The position numbers and the translations under genes are program-made. A DNA stretch of 64,000 bases. It comes from Onchocerca volvulus (taxonomy: Eukaryota > Nematoda > Chromadorea > Rhabditida > Onchocercidae). Below are positions 1-11,200 of this stretch, in pieces; within the stretch, counting starts at the first letter, position 1; every line of letters begins with the position of its first letter. The notes under the pieces are model-generated. The model did no database searches. It saw only the letters and a program-made list of their open reading frames with translations, and was not told where the DNA came from. Location of the stretch: positions 7,004,888 to 7,068,887 of the forward strand of contig HG738138.1 in NCBI GenBank assembly GCA_000499405.2, given 5' to 3'.

Positions 1-1213
1 GAGTGTGAAAGCATCGTCCGAAACAAAATTTACAATTCAGACCAAAAAATAAGCAAAAATTAGATTTCAAGACGGGCTCCCACAAAATCCATCAGTGCAA
101 TAAATAATAAATAGCATACAGATAAAAATTAAGAAATGAAGTAGGCAGGTGCATTTATTATATCCACAATTTCAGCTTATAGACTTCGAAATTTCTGAAC
201 AACATGCTACTAGATCTCATCATGTCAATGGAGCATCTTAAGTCACAAAACATCCATCCCAATAACACATTCATAAATCATAAATTCCAGTTAGCGACAA
301 AAATGGCTGAGAACTGCGTGAGTTAATTAATCATAAGAAGGATCGTGGTTGTACAACAAGCAATGAGTAAATATTTTATAGATAAATAGAGAAAGGGAAA
401 GAACGACTATACAACAGTAAAATAGTAAAACATACCGGGATTTGATTGCAATACTATATTATGCACTTCGAGAAATTCCATAAAATAAAAAATGAACAGT
501 ATATTTGATAATTTAAACATCTGATCAAGAGCTACCCAGGATACGGTTGAATAATAAAAGCAACTCTCTGTACTCTTCCATAATCTGCAACAATCCAGCA
601 TGACTTGCACGATGAAATATCAAAATGTTAATAGTAATCAGGAAATAAATTTGCAAATCACATTTCACTTACATATTCCATTGCAAAATTTAATATTCAA
701 CTGTGTTTCATAAACAAGTGATCAAAATTTGAAACAGTCCAACATATCTTTTTCGCAGTATAAAATCGAATCAATTTGAGAATAACTGATTATTCCTATC
801 ACGACAGTGAAGATTAATGAGACGATGATGCCGCAAAACAAAAATACTTATCAACTATGAAAAATGACCGTAATGACCGCACAACCTACATAAGTAAATT
901 AACTATATTTTGATAACTTAAGAAGTGAAAGAAAAGAAAAGCGAAAAAGATGAAGGTATGAGAGAAAGAATTATCTCTACGATTCAGTGAATAAAATCAG
1001 GTTTCTCTCATGTATAACTTGAGAAGTTTCGATAAATACCGATGATTTTCTAAAAGAAAACATTGAAACAGAAGGAAATGACCAGTCTTAAAAAAAAAAC
1101 ACATTAAAGACACTGAAAGAGTTTTCTATAAAGATTGAGTGAGCGATTTACAGATAATGGAAACAGAAAATGTAATCAAAAATTTAAGAGATAGCCATAC
1201 GATAGAGACGAAG
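1..1213. other. Region downstream of the neuralized gene, no gene seen
   Basis: This is AT-rich sequence 3' of the neuralized stop codon. It must hold that gene's 3' UTR (minus strand), but I see no clear AATAAA-type signal close to the stop. Short open frames, for example at 407-610 on the minus strand, have no recognisable domain and no splice logic. I see no RNA gene or repeat family here. Confidence 0.6.
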
Positions 1214-4200
1214 TTATGACTTGTAAATTTTGATGACATCTTCGATTTTCTTGCGACATATTGGGCACTCCCCATTCAAATGCCATGTTTCTGTTGCACA
1301 TTCGAAACACATCGACATATGTCCACATGTGTAGATTACACAATTTACCTGAAATGGTCTTTAAATCAATAAATCATGAATAATTACTCCTAACGCAACC
1401 ATTAAATGACACAATTTCTAAGCAAGCCTTTAAATGCAAGAAATCACAGGAAATGCGCAATCGAAACAAAACTAACCTAAAATCAAACCACTCCTTGCAT
1501 TCATTCCCATAGCGGTACAGTCAGTATTTTTTTTTTTTTTTTTGATTTGACATTTTGTTGATTAACATTACCGATCCCACAAAAAAAAAATACTTACTTT
1601 AGAGTTCATGCAAATTCTACACTCATCGCCAATTTCACCCTCATCATCACCGGTTTGTTGCGGCTGACTTGTCGTTTGTGCAGGTAATGGAGGACGTGGT
1701 GAAGAATGTGAAGATGGCCTTCCTGGTAGAAGCCGCACAGGAGATGCCCTTCAACGTAACATAAAATTCTAACCTCCTAGTTTCTATATATTCTCAAATC
1801 AACAAATACAAGCATGATTCTCGATTTTGAATCAAATTTGTACCTGGCTGGCACTGGAGGCGGTGGGAATTGCGGTCGATGAGATATATTGGATTCGCTA
1901 CCATGAAGTCCATGAACATTCTCTAAATTTTCCAAGAAATCGATAAAATGTTCTCCACTAATGAATATCGGTCTCGAAGGTCTAGCTACTGTAGATACTG
2001 AAGTGGATACTCTCCTTTCTGCCTCTGAATAGTAATAGATTTATATTCCTACAAATTCATCTACTCTTCTTCACATGTATTTGTATGCAAAATATTTGGC
2101 TCGGGAAAAACTTGATGAGTGATTAAAAAAAAATTACGTGGAGAAGATGGTAGACGTAAAAACATTTCGTTAAAACTGTCACCAGTTTCTGACTGCGTTC
2201 GTCTGGATAGAAGAGGAGAATTCTCACGATTAGCATGTGCGGGATATGTGCTTGTTGTTGGAAAAACAGATCTGGGAAATGTATGCTTAAATGGAACTAT
2301 CACACAAAAGTAATGCATCAGCTTTTATGAAATAAATGCTTCTCTGGCTGTTTCAGATATTGTATAACTAACTGATCATTTGGAAACATTTTAAAAATCT
2401 GACGAAACTTACAATTCACTGCTTGATCCTCCAACATCTGTTCGTGTTTCAGGGGATAAGTCAAGCAAACTACGTGAGGTTCTTGTGATTGCTGGAATTG
2501 GCGGCAAACGCTGCGCAACTAATTGAGACACTGCTGTTATTTTAACACTTCCTATACGGAAACAAAGAATTTATGCTTGCGTTAAAATCATTTGAAATCT
2601 TACATATGAATTTCGTCCTTTAGCAGATGGCCAGTCCTTTTTTTTTTTTTTTTTTGCAGATGGCCAGTACTCTTCAAGACCAAGCATTACTTATTATCTT
2701 GAACACATTATGACATGTACATTTCAAATTATAACTTTTTAATGATATTAATATATAATTTTAATCAATTCAACAAAATTTTAAGACGAAAATTGCAATG
2801 CAGCTTCCCAGCGCCAAAATTACCTAGCATGCGTATTTTCTGAGTTGTGCCGTATATATCGAAATATGCCCAAAGCTTCACAGATGTATCCACATGAATG
2901 ATGACGCGCGGTGCGAGGTTGTTCTTCGCAAAATAAACTTCGCCTAAAAAATTTAATAACGAAGTGAGAATTCTGTAAAAATATTCCAAAAAACTTTGCT
3001 ACTGAAAAAAGAAGCATACCTTTTTCAGTAATCCAAAATGACAGCTCATCACTAATTTTAGGTTGTGCAGCTACATCTTTGATGCCAACCCAATATTCCG
3101 GCCTTTCTAAAAGATCATCACTATCCACGGGAAGTGTCGAGCCTTGCAAATTAACCGGATCACAACAAGTCAATCCGAACGCCATACTACCAGTATAAGC
3201 TGACTCTATATCCAGTATCTAAATACAAAATATAATTGTGAAAAAGAATTTCAAAACAAATGTAAAACCTATCCTCATCCTGAAACTGGAATTTTTTTCC
3301 ACAAGTGTCTCGAAAAAATACTGCTTATTTTAGATGAAGATTCAAAATAACTTTATTTTAAATGCAACCTGAACCACAATTTTTTCATTTAGTGCAAGAG
3401 GTCTGGATGTGAAAACATAACCACAGGCATATTCACCAGCGTGTCTTTCAGCTACAGTATAAGCGTGAGTCAAAGAAACATGCTTTCCACGGACAGTATG
3501 AAACATCAACGGTGTAAACTGTACACCTAAAAAATTCATTTTAATTTTGATGTAACGAAATGTGGAGCTTCCATAATTCTATCTGGAATATGCAGAGATC
3601 TTGCCTGCATGATATTTTGAAAGAGGAAGATTTGGTCGCGAATTTGAACTGTTTCTAGAATGTCGACGATGCGTCGTGGTACTCGTCGTTGCAATTTGTG
3701 CTTGTGAGACTGATGCTGCAGAGAGCGGACGATTGCTTGCACGATTTCTACTCACTGCTGACCGTGTTGACCGGAATCTGACTTCATTTGGATCTGCAAA
3801 GTATTGAAACGCAGGGTAAGCAGCAATATATACGAAACTTAAATGAGAACTTTAGTGTTGGTCTGAAAAGTTAATTGATCTGACATAGTATTTTCTCCAA
3901 GAAGCTTTTCGTAAATTTCAGCACCATAGTAGTTAGCAACCATTAAGGAACACAAGTCGCAACATAAATATATTTCCAATAGTAACGAAGTTTACTGAGG
4001 CAAAATTCGCCAATCATGCCGCAAAAAAAGTCAACAAACAGTCTAATAAACATTATGCAAAGTTCATAATAAACCAAATGTACTGCATTAAGAAAACTCC
4101 AGATCACGAAAATCCAATAGATTTACTGCTTAATTTTTAAACAGGAACGCAACGGCTAAGTAAACCAAGAAAAGAAATATGAAAGATCAATTGGCTCAAC

Positions 4201-7200
4201 TAATTGAACCACGGCCAAGTTCATCATGCAAATGACCGGACAATGATCCGCTATGGAACAATGAATTAAAAAAAGATTTTATACAGCAAACATTGCCGGA
4301 AAAAGTATTTACCAATGAATTCAAGTGAGGAGCTATTTCCATATATATCAACAATAACCCATAACGGCGAAAACACATTGATTCCATTTAGAAATTGCCC
4401 TTTCAAAACACCATTTATTCCATAATAAAGTTCGCCCTCAGCGTTCACATAAAAATGCAAAATTGACCCAGCGACAGAATAACGTTCAGGTAATGCCTTT
4501 GCCCAATAGCCTTCTTTACTTGTTAAATCCGGACATGCAAACCTAGAAAATTGATTATATACTATAAGCAACTGCAAAAACTGAAAAGTGAAGTTATAAA
4601 ATGCTAAACAAAACCATAAGAAATTCTTACTTCGGCAGTTCGGTACTATGGTAAGTTTCTGGATCAACATTTGTAACACCAAAGCGTAAAACACCAGACC
4701 AATTTGAAACGACTTCAGCAAATCGAATACAAACATTCTCATCGATTTGTATCGGTCTATAAAACTTCTTGGTTCGATTATTGTGGATCCTGAATGAAGA
4801 ATGGTTGAAGCATTTACATAAAAGTGAGACAATACTTCGACATTTCCTCGCATATTTTCAAATGACATATTTAAAGAAAGATAAGATTTGCAAATCTCAA
4901 AAAAGATACTAATTTCATCTGACAAATAAACTTCGCAATATATATGTAAAAATGATGCACAATTATCACGAATATATTTTCCAAATTGTCATGAAAGAAT
5001 AAAATATCTATGAAGTCTGAATTTACGTGAATAACTAATGCTCTCCTGAAGCAAATTTAGGCGTTCAGATAATATACTCACAACAACAAGTAAAATTTAT
5101 TAAGCGTACGAGGGCAAAAGACATTTTTTGCTTTAATTTGAAAATACAGTGACACTACAAATGAGGCAAAGATTCATTTATTTGAGATTTTCCAAATACC
5201 GACCTATTTAACAAACTGCCAGAATCGAGGAATAAGAAAAGAAAAAAAAAAAGAAGATCGAAGCATGATCTTCTTTCTTTTTTTTAGCAACAATCTTTCA
5301 GTCATTTCATAATGTTTAACTAACCACATACAGAGAATCCCTCGACAACACTTCTCTTTTCTAACAGTTCGGGCAAAATCAATTACTATAAAACTGCTAG
5401 CAATATTCTGAACATAATATGTTCGCACATTCTAACTAAATGTAAGAATCTCACGACTTAACTAGTTTCACTAAGAATCAAAGATTTTAATTATTTACAG
5501 TGAATCTTCTTGTACTGCGCATATGTAGAAGAGCGCACGCTACAACACCCCTCTCCCATTTCTCCCGCACATCAAATTTGGTACTTTTTAGCAAACAGCA
5601 GTCGATTTCACAAAAAATTTCATAGCTTAAATTTTTGAATTTTTCTCTACAATTCTTGATTGAACAATTGAAAAATTTTTACCGACTGCTAAAAGCAAGT
5701 CCTTTACAGAAAGATTCTCTTCGTCTCGCGATTCTACCTCCTCGTAAAATTTGTATGTTAGAACCATGTACATGATGAAAAGTGAGTTGTGGCAGAGGCC
5801 ATTCCGATGTGCCTTGATTCACTACCGTGTTCTCATCGTAATTCGCAATTTGCAATCCGTCGTCAGAAATTGATTCTAAAAAGAAAAAGCGAAAGCCAAT
5901 TTTCAAGCAGTCATTGAAAAGTAACAAATTTAGTTTAATTTCTTCCTGTTAATAATCATCTATATTTGTGCAATATGCCGATCAACTAATTTTTTATAAA
6001 TATATTTGAATCCCATGAATGAAATTTCAACACTTCATTAAAATATGTAAATTTGATAAAAGGTAAAATCTCTGATTGAAGTATACCGTAAAACATGAAA
6101 AATTCATACAACTATTTTCAAGTTTACGAAAATTTTTCTTTACAACACTCAGCGATATCTGGCAACCTATCGTAATGGATCTAAAAATGAATCATCTCCT
6201 AAAAGCAATCACTGCTGCGTCTCATAAAAAGAAAACTTGTACTAAGGAACATACTAACAATATAAATCAAGCCAAACCTCATAACATACTATCTCAGAAC
6301 AAAAATAACATTCTTTTTCTGCATATGAAAATATCACCTGTGACGATATAAAGAAAGCTGTTATCCACAGTTTAGGCTATATATGATAACTCAGCTGAGT
6401 CTGCTTTCACAAAAAATACATTATTCGGAAACTGAATTATACACAGCATGACCACAGCAGTAAGTACAATACCACGATGCGATTATGAAAAAACTTACAA
6501 ACAACTATTGGCTCAAGTCAGTCTTCTCATTCCATTCTCCACACTACTTTTGCCAAAATTTCTCAAATAAACAAACTAGATGCAGATAAGCATATACCAC
6601 TGTTTATTTAATAACAATTACTGATCGAATTCACTATATCGGGTTTTAAGAACTAGTCCTCTATATTGAAGCCCAAATCTTAAATTTAATTTCATCCTTC
6701 TTCCATAAAGCGAATAAATTCCGTATCTCATTATATCCAACCATGCCTGAAGCCTTTTATCCTGCAGGAAAAAAATTTACTAATTTCCAGTGACTTTTAG
6801 CAATAGCTTTTACTTAAAAGACACTCGATAAAATAGTTGACCAATAGCAGTAAACTGGCAACATTCTTTAAAAGTAAAAAATTTGGTATGGAAGTGCCGC
6901 TAAAATAACGAGGATAATAGAAGAAAACCAGCGATTCCTTTGTTTTAAATTCGATATTGCGTATTTGCTGTAGTTGAGTGAAATCATTTTTTTATCTATA
7001 AAGTCAATGAGCTTTAAAAAAGCTCTTTTTCATCACGCGCTAACCACAAGTACAATCTCATGCACTAACAAAGACGCATGCTTCAACAAAAGATCTTCCT
7101 TGTAGTCCGAAAACAATAGCAGGATCCTCCATCCACGAAGAAAAGGGTCCTGAGTACAAAAATCATTTCAAAGAACGAGTTGCCATGAGCTCGGTCGGAT

Positions 7201-8271
7201 GGTCCAGCTCGTGGTATATCAATTTTTCTTTAATGCGTAATCCTATCTTCCCTTTTTTCGTATTATCATTTCTTCATGAAAGTTGTTCTTTTGATATTAT
7301 CGAAATTGATATAATTGTTGATATAGTTGCTACGTCCGTAGATTAACAAATTAATCATAATAAAGGTTTAATTTACCCAAGTTTGAGGTTCGTTTTCAAG
7401 CGAGTGAAACAATAAAATTGAAGAAACTGTGAGAACTGAAGAACAGAATTCAATCTTACAGTTTTGTCACTAGCAGAAAGAAAAAGCGACAAGGAGTATA
7501 AAGAAAGGTTTTCTGAGAATTCTGTGAGTAAGCAAAAATTTGGCAGTTTTATTTGACTCACATTCTCATGATAATGAAGTCGAATTTGTGGAAAACACTT
7601 CAGAAAATATTTTATTAATTCATTAATATGAGAAAATCAATCTAAAGCTTAATGCAGAATTTCAGATCGCATATCCGAAGTCTGCAGAATGGCATAATAA
7701 ATGAACAGCATCTTCCTGAAGCTAAAAACGCCTACCATACGTTTTGATGATTCGAATGAGAAAGTTTAATGTATTTGAGAAAAAAAAAAAAAGAAAAAAA
7801 ACAATACCTTTATCTCAAAATCTTTGAAAAAAATAACGCATATTAACAAAACAGATCAGTTGATTAATTTAATTATATACTTGTCGACTAACAGCTATTA
7901 ACATCTCATACCATGTGTTTTGAATGATGAAAACAAATTTTTGACAACTGAATATGCTTCCAATCGATATCGACATCCTACATGAGATTAAGAGAAAATT
8001 AAAGGATAAAGTCCCAGTGAAAGGAAGAAACAATGAAAATATATGTGAGACCTAGTAAGTGAGCTGTATAGGAGGACGCACCTTTGAATCTGCTTCGAAT
8101 ATCAGCGCTCTTTTTGAACAGTCTTTTTAAAGTTCCACAGTCTCCAAATTCATTAGGTTCACTTGAAGTCGTATCGCCTAATAATTCTGATATAACGACC
8201 TCAGAAGATCCAGCACTGGAAATCGTACCATTGGATGCGTTTTTAAGCAAGCCGTCTCGATCAGAAGTCAT
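1214..8271 (-). CDS. neur: Neuralized-like E3 ubiquitin ligase (NHR-NHR-RING)
   Basis: Thirteen exons in coding order: 8271-8082, 5875-5683, 4756-4631, 4542-4313, 3793-3605, 3526-3369, 3218-3020, 2943-2824, 2551-2413, 2271-2138, 2024-1844, 1748-1598, 1348-1214. They total 2145 bases, 714 residues, and all phases agree. NHR1 spans about residues 93-245 (LTFHHVHG, RRRESFCKGLAFSSRPIQID, then WSGVLRFGVT, ACPDL and WAKALPERY). NHR2 spans about 310-468 (FTPLMFHTVRGKH, then HVDTSVKLWAYFDIYGTTQ). The linker is rich in Ser, Pro and Gln. A C3HC4 RING ends the protein at about 661-714 (CRIC, YTCGHMSMC, CPICRKKI, ending IYKS). Neuralized proteins ubiquitinate Notch ligands such as Delta and drive their endocytosis at the plasma membrane; that role is taken from the family. 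The ATG opening MTSDRD is the likely start but upstream non-coding exons may exist. The acceptor at 4757-4758 (TTTTATAG) was chosen over one 33 bases upstream because it gives the canonical SSRPIQI join. One intron appears to be GC-AG. Confidence 0.95.
2623..2668. repeat. 13-bp direct repeats flanking a CC-T18 tract
   Basis: The 13-mer gcagatggccagt occurs at 2623-2635 and again at 2656-2668. Only CC and 18 T residues lie between the copies. It sits in the intron between exons 2943-2824 and 2551-2413 of neuralized. The arrangement looks like a target-site duplication around a bare poly(A/T) insertion, or a slippage duplication. Confidence 0.85.
3527..3604 (-). other. GC-AG intron in the neuralized gene
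   Basis: A short 78-base intron separates the linker exon (3793-3605) from the first NHR2 exon (3526-3369). On the coding strand the exon end reads CATGCAG followed by GCAAGA. No GT lies between the last confident exon codons and the in-frame stop that follows. Joining at GC gives the right phase (G plus GT, Gly) and leads straight into VQFTPLMFH. GCAAG is the usual form of natural GC donors. Confidence 0.8.
7365..7387 (+). ncRNA. SL1-like spliced leader sequence (gene fragment or retrocopy)
   Basis: This 23-base stretch equals the 22-base nematode SL1 leader with one extra T in its central T-run (GGTTTAATT, T, ACCCAAGTTTGAG). It lies on the plus strand inside the long first intron (5876-8081) of the minus-strand neuralized gene. 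The next bases read GTTCGT rather than the GTAAAC of a normal SL RNA, and I cannot find an Sm-binding site (AATTTTTGG type) downstream. It may be an SL RNA pseudogene or the 5' end of a retrocopied trans-spliced mRNA, so an active SL RNA gene is unlikely. A chance match of this length is very improbable. Confidence 0.6.
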
Positions 8272-11200
8272 TTGTGTTCCGAAAAAAAATCCATAGCAAG
8301 GGGTTTGATACTTGGCAAAAATATATCCGCGCGAGTATAGGCATAAGAATGTAATGTCGATCTTGGTCATAATCACAGAAGTTCGAACTGTATGTCACTC
8401 ACTAAGAGACATCTCAAATGTTTACTTCACTGCCTACTTGTTAACAGCATCTTTTCCTAGCAATTAAGCCTAGTTTATTTTAAACAATATTTATCACATG
8501 TTTTCGCTTAAAACATGTTGACGGTCGTTTATGAAACCCATATATTTGGCACCACTGTACTATCATGTTTGCTCAACTGAAAGTAATTCTGACAGTTACA
8601 ACAATTAACTTTTATTTAACAGTGTCTATATTTACTTTTTATTCTATTTTAAATCTCCTGCTATTATGTAATAAAAACTGTTCATTCCCTAGTATCGCGA
8701 AATAAAAGAAAGCAAGAAGCAATTTCTGCGATATCTATCATCATTCTGAATAAAAGACGGTAGCATAAAAAAAATCAACTGCAGAATCAGAAATGATGTT
8801 TGTATTCTACATCCATGATATGAAGGGGAAAGTATACATCGCGGGAGACAAAATATTCATTACTTAATTAAGAAATTTTTATTTTCTCCTCCAGTTGCAC
8901 TTATCTCATACTTCATTTTAAGGGAAAGTACAAGTGAAATATATTTGACAAAACTGTAATGAATAATTACTGATATCTTAGAAGGAAAGGGTTTGATATA
9001 ACTTTCCTATCTATCCATACCAACGTCAAACCAAAGACTTAAATCGAAATATTTTCTCGAAAAATTTTTCTTTAAGCATCTTATTTTATTCCTCTACGAG
9101 TTTTAAGCTCTTTTTAGATATCTCAAAACTCTTATCAAATGAAACAGTAGCTAAATTAGATGAACCTGAGACAAAGATGAAGGCATGTTTACAAATAACT
9201 TTCTTGACATTCATCAGCTAGCAGTTATTCAATTTTGAGAAGTTTCAGAAAAGAACTAAATTTTCGAAAAATGGAAAAATACCGAATAGGATTTTTTTTC
9301 AATAGAAAACTAGCTCTTTTTATTGATAAGTTAGCTGCCTCTCAAAAAACGCACATGTCCATGTGAATGATCGCATTACAGAATCGATTTTCACCACAAG
9401 AATTTGCGTCGTACATTTTGAAACATCCAACAATTAAAAGTTAAAAAAAAAAAAAATATCAAATGCCTGAGAAGTAGGGAGCTAGCACATCAGCTCAGAA
9501 CAAATACTTTTGGAAAATATCCAAAAAACAGACGAGAAATGATATTTAGGAAGGTTTTTGAAATGGAATTTGGAATGTTTATCATTCAAGTAATCGAAGG
9601 GATAACTCTATGTTTCAAGTTTCAATAAATAATCTGCAATAAACTTTTGCCAATATAGAAGCAATGCAGAGCTTTCAAAAAGGATATTATTGATATGATA
9701 CAATATACTGACTGCATGTTAAACTAGATGCAGAAACAAAATGAAGTAACAGATCCCTTAAAGCTCGGTACAAGAGATGCAAGGATAAGTGGCTCTGCAA
9801 CAGATAATTAGTAGCATATGAACAGAACGAAAAAATACAAACATAAGCCGTGGTAAAAAGAAACACAAGTTGGCATAAAAACGCATTGAATGATACGACG
9901 CCAGCGGGAAGACCCATTTCAACTAGTTCCTGGACTAGTTCGTGTATTTTGTGGAGCACGAAAAGCTTTTATCAGGGAGAGTTACACTTCTTGAAATGTT
10001 AACAGCAAAGAAAACGAGACAGTGAAATAGGTTTACCAAACGAACGCCCTCCTCATCTTGTTACTTTATCTTAAACGCCCATAGACACCTCTGTTACTCT
10101 GATAATTTCGCATCAATCTCATTTAGTTTCCCTGATAACAATGACAAAGTGGATGAGAACGACAAGAATGAATGAGTTTGTGTAGCAAAATATACTTAAA
10201 GCAATACTTTCCTCATAAACTGAATAACAAAGTGAAAATCGCTTTATTTAGCATTTTTTCGAAGCCCGCTTATCATAAGAGCAACACATAACCAAGTAAA
10301 CCATTTTGAAGCAGAAAATATCCTTAATTCAAAAAACAACTTGACAGATAATTCTTTGCTTACTTTCTGATGATGGTCAATAAAAATAATATAAATAAGA
10401 CCTGAAATTCAAGGAAAACTTTTAAAAAAGATAAGGAAATAACAGGTAGTATGGAGAGATATTTACTGCAATAAAAGTGAATTGCATTCGACGGACGTCT
10501 GCAAGACGGACTTCCATTACTTTTACGACCAATACTACTCAGTATTAAAATCAGCTAATTTCCCAGTAAGAGCTGCTAGATTTTGAAAAGTTATTGTTAG
10601 TACCCCAACTTGTGCTACTTGTACTGAAGATTGCGTCCACAAAATGGAACATATGCTAATGAAAATCAGAAAAGACCTCTGTAAGGGTCACAGTTATTAA
10701 GAAGAGTTTCAAAAAAGTTTTTTTTTCCCCTAGTTTTTCTCACAGCTAATTTCGAGACTATAGAAAATATCGAGAGACAAAAAACTCTGCATCTACAGTG
10801 CCAAAAGTTATCATCATTAGTGGCTAGTAATCAGTTCCAGTGCGGCATGAGACATAAAATTGAGAAACTGATTGTCGGTGCAGAGAAAAGAAACACATAG
10901 AAAATGTCATTTCCATTTTAACGCAACTTTGCTACTCTGAACGCAACATTCCTGACAATTTTTATATCCCACCTTTCTGTTGTTCAACTGGTAACTTTAC
11001 CCTACAACAAAACCTACTTACTAAATTCAGGAAAAAGTGACGACAAGCAACATCTTCCATTTGCCTTTCAATCTATATAAAAATGATAACAAAGACTGAC
11101 GTTGTTCTGCCTTCTTTAACACAATGTAGAGAAAGAAATGTCTAGAATCTTCTGACACCTGAATTTTTGTGCCAATCTTGGTATACGTATGATTAGTAAA

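Noticed and set aside
4757..4789. Earlier acceptor for neuralized exon 3
   Set aside because: It keeps phase but inserts extra residues into the conserved FSSRPIQI junction. The downstream TTTTATAG fits the family.
9687..9959. 90-codon hydrophobic minus-strand ORF
   Set aside because: No recognisable domain, no flanking exons and AT-driven hydrophobic composition.
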